Counted from the first letter of the stretch, positions 1 to 10,301 are shown. The stretch: 64,000 nt of DNA from Chitinophaga pinensis DSM 2588 (GCF_000024005.1 NC_013132.1:7620001-7684000); one strand, 5' to 3'. A program made the numbers and translations. The notes: a model not told the origin generated them from the letters alone.

Positions 1-55
1 TTACGCATACCGGCCAACGACAATATTATTTTCTGAAAATATTCGTTCACAATAT

Positions 56-63
56 TATCTTTA
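56..63 (+). promoter_or_regulatory. possible -7 promoter element
   Basis: TATCTTTA lies just upstream of the first GH43 gene and differs from the Bacteroidota -7 consensus TAnnTTTG at the last base. No convincing -33 TTTG is visible. The first 68 bases hold no other feature I can support. Confidence 0.3.
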
Positions 64-68
64 AAGGT

Positions 69-1028
69 ATGGCTAACCTGAAGATCTCTTTTTTCATCGC
101 ATTCCTTGTGGCCGGTATTGCTTCCAGAAGCCTGGCACAACAACCCTCCGTATTTCTTGCAGATCCCACAATCTTTAAGGATAAAGGGCACTTTTACTTA
201 TATGGGACCGGCAGTAATCAGGGATTTCCTGTATATGTATCAGCAGACCTGAAAACCTGGAAATCAGTAGAAGGTGTAGCTGACGACCTGGCTTTGCGGC
301 GCGGCGACGCATTTGGTAACGGTGGCTTCTGGGCGCCTCAGATCATTACTTATAAAGGCATTTATTATATGGCATACACTGCCGACGAACACATAGCGAT
401 CGCTAAAGCATCCAGTCCGGCAGGGCCCTTTAAACAGGATTCTCTCGTAGCCCTCAGCGGAACAGGCAAACAGATCGATCCATTCCTCTTCTTTGATGAT
501 GATGGGAAAATATACCTTTATCATGTCAAATTACAGAACGGCAACCGCATCTTTGTTACAGAGATGAAACCTGATCTGTCTGACGTCGTAGCCGGCACGG
601 CAAAAGAATGCATATCGGGTACAGCAGGATGGGAAAATACAGCCGCATCAGACTGGCCTGTCACAGAAGGACCTACGATATTAAAACATAAGAAAACTTA
701 TTACCTGATCTATTCTGCAAATGATTTCCGGAATAAAGACTATGCGGTAGGATACGCAACATCGACATCTCCCTACGGACCATGGAAAAAATATGACGGC
801 AACCCGGTCATCAGCAGACATAACATCGGACATAGCGGCAGTGGTCACGGAGACGTATTCACTGACAGCAGGCATAACATATACTACGTACTACATACAC
901 ATAACTCGGAAGAAAAAGTATCACCACGTGCTACAGGTTTATTGAAACTGTCTTTCAAAGATGTAAAAGGAGGACCGGCAGTCCTGGTAGCGGATACAGC
1001 TTCATTCCGTTGGTTACAGAAAAAATAG
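69..1028 (+). CDS. secreted glycoside hydrolase family 43 protein
   Basis: Predicted exported beta-xylosidase or alpha-L-arabinanase-type hydrolase acting on plant polysaccharide fragments. Residues 1-23 form a signal peptide ending in SLA/Q. The GH43 five-bladed propeller signatures are present: ADPTI near the N-terminus gives the catalytic base Asp32, QIDPF gives the pKa-modulating Asp137, and TEGPTI gives the general acid Glu200. A single catalytic domain fills the 319 residues, with no carbohydrate-binding module. It converges on the next gene with an 11-bp gap and has no adjacent SusC/SusD pair, so it does not look like part of a polysaccharide utilisation locus. Family is clear; substrate is not. 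Confidence 0.9.
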   Translation: MANLKISFFIAFLVAGIASRSLAQQPSVFLADPTIFKDKGHFYLYGTGSNQGFPVYVSADLKTWKSVEGVADDLALRRGDAFGNGGFWAPQIITYKGIYYMAYTADEHIAIAKASSPAGPFKQDSLVALSGTGKQIDPFLFFDDDGKIYLYHVKLQNGNRIFVTEMKPDLSDVVAGTAKECISGTAGWENTAASDWPVTEGPTILKHKKTYYLIYSANDFRNKDYAVGYATSTSPYGPWKKYDGNPVISRHNIGHSGSGHGDVFTDSRHNIYYVLHTHNSEEKVSPRATGLLKLSFKDVKGGPAVLVADTASFRWLQKK

Positions 1029-1039
1029 TACCCAACGGC

Positions 1040-2026
1040 TTAGTCATACATCAGTTGGCTATTCCTGAAGATCGCAGTCCATTTGCTGACAAAAGCAGCC
1101 GAAAGTTCTTTTTCCTTTACCGCTACAAAAAGCACATGAAATGCTTTCTTACCCTGCACCAGATAAAAAAGCTGGGATTCAGGGTGAGGGTCGTTGGGAA
1201 AACCTGGTGCTTCTGCTTTAAATAAAGCCCATTTTTGATTAGACTGGTTTACTTCCTTTAATATAGTTACTTTAGTGAGTGCACTCTCTTTCCGGCTTGC
1301 CTCAGCGAAAGTTTGTACCGCTTTGTGGATGCTTTCTACAGCCTGGTCTTTTATAGCAGATTGATACACCATGATTTTCCAGTTTGCCGCTGTTTCGTTC
1401 ACAGGTAACCATTGTATCATATAAGTGGAAGAATCACTTGCTTCATACGCTTTTTGCCAGGACTTTATCTCCGGAAATGCTACTTTAACAAATTCCCGTC
1501 TGCTCGCAATACCTGTTTTAAATGTCTTCCCTATATATTGAAAAAGCGGCTTCGTCTTTACCTCAAGTGTCCGGTCACTCGTAGCAGTATATATGTACGC
1601 CTTACCACTATCACAAACCAGAAATACAGTAGAAAACACCGGATTATTACTTTTTGGCGTTTTGTGATATTCATTCAGCCAAAAGACCTGCTGACCACTA
1701 TTAACGGTTCTTCCAGAATCTATTAACTGAAATTCACTGGCAACTTCGATAGCATTCAACAGTTTATCTTTAGCATCATCGATACCGGCGACTGCGTCAT
1801 CCACTATATTAACATTAATGTTCTCGCGAATTTTCCCTGAGGAATCCGGCGACCAGGCCATCAGCTTTATTGAGGGTAATTCAGTCGCCACCTTATAGGT
1901 CCAACCTGATGGTATACCTATAGAAAAACCATTGACAGAATCCCTGAAATGAAACAGTGACTGTCCATGCGCAGCCATGCTACAGCATAAAGTAAAAAGA
2001 AACACAGAAAAAGCTACACTACGCAT
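1040..2026 (-). CDS. secreted protein, possible PsbP/DcrB-like fold
   Basis: A 328-residue exported protein of unknown function. Residues 1-21 are a signal peptide (ending AHG/Q). Residues about 25-165 carry the pattern FRDSVNGFSIGIPSGW, typical of the PsbP/DcrB (DUF1795-like) fold, in which a protein opens with a strand, a turn and an IPxGW motif. The second half (about 180-328) looks like a diverged repeat of the same fold. It is transcribed convergently with the GH43 gene and divergently from the DUF2200 gene. No catalytic motif is visible. The fold call rests on pattern resemblance only. Confidence 0.75.
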   Translation of the reverse strand: MRSVAFSVFLFTLCCSMAAHGQSLFHFRDSVNGFSIGIPSGWTYKVATELPSIKLMAWSPDSSGKIRENINVNIVDDAVAGIDDAKDKLLNAIEVASEFQLIDSGRTVNSGQQVFWLNEYHKTPKSNNPVFSTVFLVCDSGKAYIYTATSDRTLEVKTKPLFQYIGKTFKTGIASRREFVKVAFPEIKSWQKAYEASDSSTYMIQWLPVNETAANWKIMVYQSAIKDQAVESIHKAVQTFAEASRKESALTKVTILKEVNQSNQKWALFKAEAPGFPNDPHPESQLFYLVQGKKAFHVLFVAVKEKELSAAFVSKWTAIFRNSQLMYD

Positions 2027-2132
2027 ACTTAATAAATGGTTCGGGATGTATAAAAATAAGAATTCATCATTCTATAGTACCTTTAGTCAGCGCCATCAAC
2101 TTTTCAATCATCAGTTCGTCAACTTACACTGT

Positions 2133-2495
2133 ATGGAAACATCCAACACACACAATGAACGTATCGCTAAAATGACCTTCTCCTCCGTCTACCCCATGTA
2201 CATCGCCAAGGTGGAGAAAAAAGGCAGAACAAAAGAAGAATTAGACCAGGTCATAACATGGCTGACAGGTTTCGATGACAGTCAGCTGCTGGAACTGATA
2301 AACGAAAAAGTCACCTTTGACACTTTTTTCCAACGCGCTTCCCTCCACCCTAACGCTCATCTTATTACCGGCATGATCTGCGGATATCGCATAGAAGAGA
2401 TCGAAAATCCATTAACGCAGAAAGTCCGGTACCTGGATAAGTTGGTCGACGAATTAGCAAAGGGCAGGAAAATGGAAAAGATCCTCCGCAGCTAA
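2133..2495 (+). CDS. DUF2200 family protein
   Basis: A small cytoplasmic protein of about 120 residues matching the DUF2200 family. The signatures SSVYPMYIAKVEKKGRTKEE and the later VTWLTGF-like and ICGYRIEEIE segments are characteristic. The reading frame stays open upstream to 1977, but that extension overlaps the divergent gene and does not resemble the family, so the ATG at 2133 is chosen. Function of the family is not established. It converges on the SMP-30-like gene with a 9-bp gap. Confidence 0.85.
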   Translation: METSNTHNERIAKMTFSSVYPMYIAKVEKKGRTKEELDQVITWLTGFDDSQLLELINEKVTFDTFFQRASLHPNAHLITGMICGYRIEEIENPLTQKVRYLDKLVDELAKGRKMEKILRS

Positions 2496-2504
2496 AGAGA
2501 GGCA

Positions 2505-3413
2505 TTACTCCACTCCTTTCACCAGCATCCGCAGCGTATATACGGACTCTGATGCCGTTATAAACAGCGTCTTCCGGTCTTTACCGCCAAAACACACATT
2601 ACCTGTCCAGTTGGCTGATACCGGTATATTGCCCAGCTTCTTCCCTTTGTTGTCGTATATAGTCACGCCTCTTCCGGTAATATACAGATTGCCTTCGCTA
2701 TCCAGCGTCATACCATCAGATCCTTGTGGCACAAACTCCTGGCGGTCCTGCAGACTACCATCCTGCCCGATCGCATAACGATAAGTCTTATTTGCCTGAA
2801 TATCGGCTACATACAGATATTTACCATCCGGTGTCCCAACAATGCCATTCGGTTTTACTACACTGTCCTCAACGATCACCGGCTGCCTCTTTCCCTGTGG
2901 CAGATAATACACCTTCTGGCCCGGAATATCAGGCTGTATACGATCCCAATAGTCGCGCTGGTAATAAGGATCCGTGAAGTAAATTCCCCCTTTAGGATCT
3001 ATCCACAGGTCATTAGGTCCGTTCAGACGTTTGCCTTCGAAATCGCTCAGCAACACTGTTACCTTTTTATCCGGACGAATGGACCACAACTCATCTTTTT
3101 CATCTGCACAGGAGATCAGATTACCCTGCCGGTCAAAATAAAGTCCATTTGAGCGCCCCGTCTTATCCATAAATAAAGACAGTTTGCCATGTATATCATA
3201 CTTCCAGATCTTGTCATTAGGCTGGTCAGTAAAGTAAATATCTCCCCGCTTATTAACAGCTGGTCCTTCAGAAAACGCAAATACGCCATCCACCTTTTTT
3301 AATGCTGCCCCCGGGGCAACTACCCGGAGTGTAGATAACTGCTGTCCAACGACTGTATGAATTGTCGCGGTTAACATGAAACCCAATAACGTGAAAACAC
3401 AAATCCTGTTCAT
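2505..3413 (-). CDS. secreted SMP-30/gluconolactonase/LRE-like protein
   Basis: A 302-residue exported six-bladed beta-propeller of the SMP-30/gluconolactonase family, likely hydrolysing a sugar lactone. A signal peptide covers residues 1-23 (ending VVG/Q). The family motifs are present in order: FSEGPAVN (metal-binding Glu), RLNGPNDLWIDPKGGIYFTD (Asn/Asp metal ligands), VKPNGIVGTPDGKYLYVAD and GSDGMTLDSEGNLYIT. It is divergent from the GH78 gene across about 240 bp. Family members include gluconolactonases and dihydrocoumarin hydrolase, so the true substrate is open. Confidence 0.9.
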   Translation of the reverse strand: MNRICVFTLLGFMLTATIHTVVGQQLSTLRVVAPGAALKKVDGVFAFSEGPAVNKRGDIYFTDQPNDKIWKYDIHGKLSLFMDKTGRSNGLYFDRQGNLISCADEKDELWSIRPDKKVTVLLSDFEGKRLNGPNDLWIDPKGGIYFTDPYYQRDYWDRIQPDIPGQKVYYLPQGKRQPVIVEDSVVKPNGIVGTPDGKYLYVADIQANKTYRYAIGQDGSLQDRQEFVPQGSDGMTLDSEGNLYITGRGVTIYDNKGKKLGNIPVSANWTGNVCFGGKDRKTLFITASESVYTLRMLVKGVE

Positions 3414-3652
3414 ATGTTTATTTTATAAAAAACTATTAGCTATACTTCAGACCCATCGCTTCTTAGCCGGGCATCCCCTTCCTTTCCCTTTTCAGGCACT
3501 TTCACTATACGCTCAATAATAAAGAAAAAGTTTGGGGAGCGGAAAATATTTTAATCCCGCATCGCCAACACGCCCCATAAACAGGACAGTGTAGGATGCA
3601 GGATGTACAATAACAATTATATTACACTTTTAATCAATTTCACGTTTATTGG

Positions 3653-6016
3653 ATGAAGAAATTACTCAGTGTGGTAGCGCTCTGCCTTCTTTTGCTACCC
3701 GACTTCAGCTATGCACAATCCGCTGTGTATGCCTCGCAGAGCAGGCCATGGAATGCCAATTGGATTGCGCCACAGAATGAGTCCGGCAACAATTATGGGG
3801 TCTACTATTTCAGGAAAAAAATTGATCTCCCTGCAAAACCGTCCAGCTTCATTATCCATGTATCAGCCGATAACCGCTATAAGTTATATGTTAATGGCAT
3901 ATTGGTCTCTTTAGGGCCCGCCCGTGGTGATACCTATTACTGGAATTATGAAACGGTAGATCTCGCTCCCTACCTGACTGCCGGTAAAAATATTGTGGCA
4001 GCCCTCGTCTTTAATGAGGCCGAAAACCGTCCTGAAGCACAGATTTCAGTGAGAACGGCTTTTATCTTACAAGGAAAGGGACCGGAAGAAGAAATCTTAA
4101 ATACCAATAATTCCTGGAAATATACACGCGACAACGGCTATCAGCCGATTACCGGCTTCTTTGCCGCCAGTACCGGCGAATTCGTAGATATGAACCAATC
4201 CGTTAAAGACTGGACAAGTCTCGATTTTAATGACCACAACTGGCCTGCCGCCGCTCACCTGTTCCAGGGACATATCAAGGGCGATGGGGATGGTTTAGCC
4301 TGGATGCTGGTACCCTCCTCTTTACCACAGATGGAACTGACGCAGCAACGATTACCGCTTGTCAGGAAGACAACCGGTATTACACTGCCCGAAACTTTCC
4401 CTGCTTCGAAAACAGCCATTACCATTCCTGCTGATACAACAGTATCCTTTATCCTGGACCAGACTTTCCTGACCAATGCCTATATTAACCTGCACTTCAG
4501 TAAGGGTAAAAATGCCGGCATATCCATGCGTTATGCTGAATCCCTTTATGATGATGCGGCAAAGTATGGCGACCGTAAAGGCAACCGCAATGATGTGGAT
4601 GGTAAAGACTTCAAAGGCAGAAAAGACAGCCTGGTATCAGCCGGCGATATGGGACAGTCTTATACGACGCTATACTGGAGAACCTTCCGTTATATCCTGG
4701 TGACAATACATACGCAGCAGGAGCCATTGATAATAGACGACATCTCCGGTGTATTTACCGGCTATCCCTTTACATTTAACGCAGCTTTTAATACACAGGA
4801 TAATGAGTTAAAACAGATATTGGATATCGGCTGGCGTACTGCCCGTCTATGCGCTATGGAGACCTATTTCGATTGTCCTTATTATGAACAGTTGCAGTAC
4901 ATAGGCGATACGCGTATACAGGCGCTGATCAGCTACTACAACAGCGGTGACGACAGACTGGCACGCAATGCCATCGACCTGATGGATCATTCCCGTATTA
5001 CTGAAGGCGCCACACAAAGCCGCTGGCCAACCCGTAGCACGCAGATTATATCCACCTTCTCCTTATGGTATATCGGTATGTTACACGATTTCTGGATGTA
5101 CAGACCTGACAGTAGTTTTATCCGAAGTAAACTGACAGGAGAACGTGCCGTACTCGACTTTTTTAGCCGCTACCAGGGCCAGGACGGTTCCTTGAGAAGT
5201 ACTCCTTACTGGAACTTCATAGACTGGGTCGGTGGCAAAGGATGGAACTTTGCCATGCCGCCTAAAGGCGCAGACGGAGCATCCGCGATCCTTGATCTGC
5301 AATTACTGATGGCCTACCAATGGGCAGCCGAACTCGAAGCCAGCATGGGGATGCCCGCATATGTCGCTTTGTACAAAAGCAAGGCAGCCCTGCTAAAAAC
5401 AACCATCCGGAACAAATACTGGAATGCCGGCAGAAAACTATTCGCAGATACTGACGAAAAAGACGTCTATTCACAACACGCCAATGCACTCGCTATATTG
5501 GCGGGTGTAGCCAATCAGCAGGACCTGTCTGACATCTGCCAGCAACTGCTGACGGATAAATCCCTCACACAATGCACCATCTATTTCAAATATTACCTGC
5601 ACCTGGCACTGGCCAAAGGTGGCCTTGGTAATGATTACATCAAATGGCTGGATGTATGGCGGGACAATATCAAAATGGGATTAACCACCTGGGCCGAAAT
5701 ATCCGATCTGCCCAACAGCCGTTCCGACTGCCACGCATGGGGCGCCAGTCCTAACATCGAATTCTTCCGGATGATCCTGGGCATCGACACCGACGGACCA
5801 GGCTTCCGCAAAATAAAAATAACGCCGCACCTGGGAGATTTGAAGAATATCAGCGGAGAGATCCCGCATCCAAACGGAAAGGTCGCTGCTACTTATACTT
5901 TCGACAGGAATAAGTGGAAAATAAAAATCCACTTACCGGCGAAAACTACCGGCACCCTGCTATGGAAAAACAAAAAGTATCCGCTTAAAACCGGAGAGAA
6001 TTTATTAGAGATCTAA
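3653..6016 (+). CDS. secreted alpha-L-rhamnosidase-like protein (GH78)
   Basis: A 787-residue exported glycoside hydrolase of the GH78 type, expected to release terminal L-rhamnose from pectin or plant glycosides. A signal peptide (1-21, ending SYA/Q) is followed by an N-terminal galactose-binding-like beta-sandwich (about 30-140, with ADNRYKLYVNG), a second beta domain, and the (alpha/alpha)6 barrel from about residue 395. Catalytic-site residues match the family: DCPYYEQLQYIGD supplies Asp407, Glu412 and Asp419, and TTWAE supplies the general base Glu682. A C-terminal beta domain closes the protein. A strong terminator follows. It stands alone, without a SusCD pair. Confidence 0.9.
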   Translation: MKKLLSVVALCLLLLPDFSYAQSAVYASQSRPWNANWIAPQNESGNNYGVYYFRKKIDLPAKPSSFIIHVSADNRYKLYVNGILVSLGPARGDTYYWNYETVDLAPYLTAGKNIVAALVFNEAENRPEAQISVRTAFILQGKGPEEEILNTNNSWKYTRDNGYQPITGFFAASTGEFVDMNQSVKDWTSLDFNDHNWPAAAHLFQGHIKGDGDGLAWMLVPSSLPQMELTQQRLPLVRKTTGITLPETFPASKTAITIPADTTVSFILDQTFLTNAYINLHFSKGKNAGISMRYAESLYDDAAKYGDRKGNRNDVDGKDFKGRKDSLVSAGDMGQSYTTLYWRTFRYILVTIHTQQEPLIIDDISGVFTGYPFTFNAAFNTQDNELKQILDIGWRTARLCAMETYFDCPYYEQLQYIGDTRIQALISYYNSGDDRLARNAIDLMDHSRITEGATQSRWPTRSTQIISTFSLWYIGMLHDFWMYRPDSSFIRSKLTGERAVLDFFSRYQGQDGSLRSTPYWNFIDWVGGKGWNFAMPPKGADGASAILDLQLLMAYQWAAELEASMGMPAYVALYKSKAALLKTTIRNKYWNAGRKLFADTDEKDVYSQHANALAILAGVANQQDLSDICQQLLTDKSLTQCTIYFKYYLHLALAKGGLGNDYIKWLDVWRDNIKMGLTTWAEISDLPNSRSDCHAWGASPNIEFFRMILGIDTDGPGFRKIKITPHLGDLKNISGEIPHPNGKVAATYTFDRNKWKIKIHLPAKTTGTLLWKNKKYPLKTGENLLEI

Positions 6017-6044
6017 AGCTACATACAGCCCACCTGATTACACG

Positions 6045-6078
6045 ATACACCCGCTCCTGTAGCGGGTGTATTGTTGTA
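6045..6078 (+). terminator. rho-independent terminator after the GH78 gene
   Basis: An 11-bp perfect stem (ATACACCCGCT with AGCGGGTGTAT) and a 5-nt loop lie 29 bp after the GH78 stop, followed by a T/G-rich stretch. Confidence 0.8.
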
Positions 6079-6081
6079 TAA

Positions 6082-6391
6082 CTACCTCTCCCATCCTTTC
6101 TGATACCATACAATACCCCTAAAGAAGAACGCAGGATCTTTATGTTTCTGGATCTGAACTCCTCTACCACCATTGCAGAAACACTGGGTGATAAAAGATA
6201 TCACGCATTCCTGAAAGATATATTCACGGACATCACCAATCCTATCCTGGACAAGAAAGGAGAGATCTACCAATACGTAAGTGATGAAGTCATTGTAGCA
6301 TGGCCATTTCGCCGCACAAACTTTAGGTCCGATCAAACTAAAAGGAAAACAAAAAGAAATGCAACGGGTCGCTGTGAAATGGAAAAGTTGA
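6082..6391 (+). pseudogene. class III adenylate/guanylate cyclase remnant with internal deletion
   Basis: A cyclase-domain fragment. From 6100 the frame reads NTPKEERRIFMFLDLNSST, then TIAETLG and GEIYQYVSDEVIVAWP, typical of the N-terminal half of Bacteroidota class III cyclase domains (FLDL with metal-binding Asp, then YVGDE). The normal centre of the domain is missing. After a frame change the sequence reads QTLGPIKLKGKQKEMQRVAV and stops at 6389-6391, matching the usual C-terminal end (LGxIxLKGKxKE). An in-frame stop at 6079-6081 removes the usual N-terminal membrane part. So both ends of the catalytic domain remain, joined by a deletion with frameshift. It abuts the broken permease gene on the opposite strand. 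Confidence 0.75.
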
Positions 6392-6427
6392 ACCCTGCTT
6401 ATTGTCTCTTATCAGCGTTGCCCCTTC

Positions 6428-8847
6428 TTATTCGCTTTTCAGACTTTTTACAGGATTAGCCAATGCCGCTTTTACCGACTGAAAACTAACGGTACATACA
6501 GCAATCAACACCACCAATCCGCCTCCCCAGCCAAAAAGAGACCAGCTCAGAGAAATACGTTATGGATAGTTTTCCAACCATTTACTAGCTGCCAGCCATG
6601 CTAAAGGAATGGCAATGAGCAACGCGATCATCACCAGCTTTACAAACTCCATCGACAAAATAGTAGCAATGCTTTGCACAGATGCGCCCAACACTTTCCT
6701 GATGCCAATTTCTTTAATACGCTTTTCCGCCGCTAACACGGACAAACCAAACAAACCAATACAGGATATAAAAATGGTCAGTATCGCACCGAATAAGATA
6801 ATCTGCTTCCACCTGGCCTCAGACTCATAGCTCCGCTGGTTCACCTCATTTTTAAAGATAGGGGCGTAAGGACTGAAAGGAAAAAACTGTTTGAATTGCT
6901 GCTGAATATATGCCAGACTACGCGTAGCCGAACGAGGACTGATCCTGATATAAAATGTGCCATAAGGATTCGCATTGTTCATGGTAAACAACTGCGGAGC
7001 TATTTTATTGTTAAGCGCCGCATAATGATAGTCCTTTACTACACCGATCACCTCAAAAGTCTTATTGTTCTGAAAATTAAAAACAATCTGTCTGCCAATC
7101 GGATCTTTCCATCCCGCCTCTTTTACAAAAGCCTCGTTTACCAATACCGCATGCGCAGAATCGCCCGGATGCGTAACAGAAAAATTCCTTCCTTGTACCA
7201 AGGGGATCTTTAAGGTCGCTAAATAAGATTCATCTACCGTCTCCCATGCAAACCTGATGGAAGAATCGTTCTCCAGCTGCGCCATCGTTGCCCAGGAACC
7301 ACCATTCTTCGGAGCTACAGACACAATATCAGGATACTTCAGCAACTCTGATTTGAACACAGCAGCATCCTGGTGCGTCATATTTCCCTTATCCAACAGA
7401 ACGATATCATGATCGTCATACCCTAAATCGGCCTTAACAAGATAATTAAACTGGGAATAAATTGTAAAAGTGCCAATGATCAGAAATGAGGCAAGTGTAA
7501 ACTGCAACACCACCAGCGACTGCTGTAAATATCCTTTCCCTTTTAAACGGAACCTGCTATAAAGCGTTTCTACTGGACTATACCCTGATAATACCAGCGC
7601 CGGATAAAAGCCAGCCAGTAAACCAGTCAGCAGAAAGAGCGCAATATATCCTGTGATCAGCCGGGCATCTACGAGATAACCAATGGCCAGTTTCTTATTA
7701 GCGAGTTCATTAAAGACGGGCAGAATCAGTTGCGCTAATGCAATAGCCAGCACAAAAGCAATGCCGCATAAGATAAAAGATTCGCCCAGGAATTGTATGA
7801 TCAACTGTCTTCTGTCGCTTCCAATTGCTTTACGGATACCAATCTCCTTTACCCTTCTTACAGAACGGGCCACCGTCAGATTTACGAAATTAATACTGGC
7901 GATCAGCAGCACGAAAAGCGCCAGTCCGGAAAGGATATAAGCATAGATCGGATTACTGGCTTTCTCCAGACCATTCTGCGCCGGAAACGTTGTACTCATA
8001 TGTATGTCGGCAAAAGGCTGCAAAGCATAAGTACCCATATCACCGCCTTTTTCACCACCAAATTTTAAGGTCATCGCATCAAACGCCCCCCGGGCATCCT
8101 TTTCATAAAATCGCTGCATTTGTGTGGAAACGGTCACCGGATTAACACGTTCTTCCAGCTCAACAAAAGTGTTAAGAAAATAACTAAACCAGTTATCATT
8201 GTTCTGCATGTCGGCCTCGGCCTGCCGGATAGGCAACAGTATTTTATATTGGATAGATGAATTCTGTGGACAGTTCTCCGTTACAGCTGTCACTTCGTAA
8301 GACACAAATGTTTTACCCTCCGCCAGTGTCAGCACTTTACCCACAGCATCTGCAGTACCAAATTGCTTTTCTGCTTCATCCTTTGTCAGTACAACAGTAT
8401 GTGGTTGCTGCAAACAGGTGTTCGCATCACCACGGAGCAGGGGAAAAGAAAATAGTGAGAAGAAATTAGCATCTACAAAAAATACATTCCTGCTTTCAAT
8501 ATCCCCGTCCTTCTTAAAGTCTACCCGTCCATCCTGCACACGCACAAATGACTTAATCCCGGCGACATGTTGGGTGAACCTGGGGCCTTGTAACAAACCA
8601 GTACTGGAAAACTTGCGCGCTTCCCCCCGTTGAAAGAACTAAGCGTTATCCTGTAGATACGCGCACTTTTGTCATGAAAGCGGTCAAAACTGACCTCATC
8701 TTTCACATAAAGCAGGATCAGCATCGCACAGGTTAGACCAATGGTCAGCCCGGCAATATTGATAAAAGAATAAACTTTATTATGGGCCAGATTACGGAGG
8801 GCAATAGTGAAATAGTTCTTAAACATAGGAGACAGTTGGAACATCAA
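6428..8847 (-). pseudogene. FtsX/MacB-type ABC transporter permease, broken by frameshift and nonsense codon
   Basis: A full-length (about 807 codons) permease gene of the Bacteroidota MacB-PCD/FtsX family with two lesions. The start (8847) encodes the usual N-terminus FKNYFTIALRNLAHNKVYSF. At the C6 run 8623-8628 (six G on the coding strand) the frame shifts: with a seventh G the sequence reads NGGEARKFSSTGLLQGPRF, as expected for the family. Translation then continues to KWLENYP, where TAA at 6560-6562 replaces an expected Tyr codon. Beyond it the same frame continues RISLSW to NPVKSLKSE and a stop at 6428, the classic C-terminus. Two periplasmic domains and two FtsX membrane blocks are recognisable. 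An intact paralogue lies at 59579-61987. The frameshift could be a homopolymer sequencing error; the nonsense codon is harder to dismiss. Confidence 0.85.
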
Positions 8848-8979
8848 GCTACGTCAATGCCTATGCCAAATCAAAAAATACTGATTTGCAACCTGTTAAA
8901 GGATATAATTTTAGGAAAACTGTCCGTTTGAGGACAACAGATGTACGAGGCCGGCCATTCCGGTAGCTGAAACAGGTAT

Positions 8980-9711
8980 TTAGGGGAATAGATGCACGTT
9001 TGCCGTGACGAGGTCGTAAAGCCTTTCTATCAGCAAATCCCGCTGTTCTTTATACATCTGCTCGCATTGTCTGTAAATATCACTTTCGTCCAGCTCCCGT
9101 GCTGCTTTTATATAATTTTCATGATTCCCGGTAATCTCATACTTTTTATAAAGTAAATCCGCCAATTCCTGTGTTTGTCTCAGTGCGTCAGCCAATGCAG
9201 AAAGGCCCAACACGGTCTCCAGCTGGTTAGTAATCACCTCCAGTTCGAAAGACAATGCCACATCCAATCCTTCATAGTCTGCATACAGTAGCCATTCATT
9301 AAGCGTCAGCAGGCAATATACCTCCTTGGGAAAAGCGGTAAGCTGTTTAAAATCCAGCCAACTACCCTTGTATACATCATTTTGACCCAGAACTGCAAAC
9401 CTGACCTGATCCACGGCTTCCGCTTTATGCTTATACCGCCTCAAAATGCGCTCTGTCAAAGTAAAACGCTCTTCATCAATACGCTTTACCGTAGCATCAA
9501 TATCAAAGTTATTGCTGATCAGATGTCGCTGAATGACATCCTCGGGCAAACCAATTTTGCGGACCAGGGTTTGTAAAATATCCTCCCTGAATAGGAGCTC
9601 TGCTTTGTTGATGTCTCCGCCTGCGTTTTCAAGCAATTTCAATCCGGATGATAAACCTACAGGAATCCGCTGCCGTAAAAGACTTAATTGCTGTTTACTT
9701 GTTTCGTTCAT
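8980..9711 (-). CDS. hypothetical protein with UBA/TS-N-like N-terminal segment
   Basis: A 243-residue cytoplasmic protein of unknown function. Residues about 10-75 contain GLSSGLKLLENAGGDINKAE, which resembles the UBA/TS-N helical domain at the start of elongation factor Ts, followed by a second similar helical unit (GLPEDVIQRHL...FDIDATVKRI). The remainder is alpha-helical and carries LPKEVYCLLTLNEWLLY-like text, broadly reminiscent of DMP19/DUF4375 proteins that watch over food-intake-like regulators, but I cannot confirm that. It has no signal peptide or membrane segment. It lies alone between the broken permease and queD on the same strand. Confidence 0.7.
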   Translation of the reverse strand: MNETSKQQLSLLRQRIPVGLSSGLKLLENAGGDINKAELLFREDILQTLVRKIGLPEDVIQRHLISNNFDIDATVKRIDEERFTLTERILRRYKHKAEAVDQVRFAVLGQNDVYKGSWLDFKQLTAFPKEVYCLLTLNEWLLYADYEGLDVALSFELEVITNQLETVLGLSALADALRQTQELADLLYKKYEITGNHENYIKAARELDESDIYRQCEQMYKEQRDLLIERLYDLVTANVHLFP

Positions 9712-9845
9712 TTGCTGATCTGTTCAATATCCGATATTAACTGAACAGGAAATGCTCCTGGTAATATCCATAAAGCGAATATCACCTTTTATTCCAATAC
9801 AGTAAAGCAGCCATGAAGTATATTGCTATAGTTTGGTAACTTCTT

Positions 9846-10301
9846 TCAATCAATATTATCACTGGCATACCATTCGGCATATGAAGTATGCGTCTCATAT
9901 AACTTTAGCCTGCAAAGGGTTACCCCGTCCGGCAGCTGCGCAATAATACGTCCGGCGAAATCCAGCACCATATTCTCACAGGTCGGTTGCCAGGGTGTCC
10001 ATACAATCCGGGCAAACAATTCATTATCCACTCCACCCAGAGACAATACACTTCCTTCTTTTAACATCAACGCATGATCCAGCGGCGCAATAATTTCCTC
10101 TTGCACAATCGCTTTCAGATCACCAAAATCCAACACCATACCTTCACTGCTGCGCCCTGGCGTATTATCCGGCTGCCCCTTGATCGTCACTTCCAGTTGA
10201 TAGGAATGTCCGTGAATATGCCTGCAAAGTCCTTTATAACCGGAAAGCGCATGCGCCATCTCAAACCTGAATATCTTGGTGAGTCGTACAATCTGTTTCA
10301 T
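9846..10301 (-). CDS. queD: 6-carboxy-5,6,7,8-tetrahydropterin synthase
   Basis: Catalyses conversion of 7,8-dihydroneopterin triphosphate to 6-carboxytetrahydropterin in queuosine/7-deazaguanine biosynthesis (PTPS family). Zinc ligands and nucleophile fit: FEMAHAL gives His17, CRHIHGHSY gives catalytic Cys26 with zinc ligands His30 and His32, and YETHTSYAEWY near the C-terminus supplies the conserved Glu and the substrate-binding region. The frame is open to an ATG at 10340, but the segment between is not family-like; the ATG at 10301 (MKQIVRLTKIFRFEMAH) gives a normal length of 151 residues. No other que gene is in the window. Confidence 0.9.
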   Translation of the reverse strand: MKQIVRLTKIFRFEMAHALSGYKGLCRHIHGHSYQLEVTIKGQPDNTPGRSSEGMVLDFGDLKAIVQEEIIAPLDHALMLKEGSVLSLGGVDNELFARIVWTPWQPTCENMVLDFAGRIIAQLPDGVTLCRLKLYETHTSYAEWYASDNID

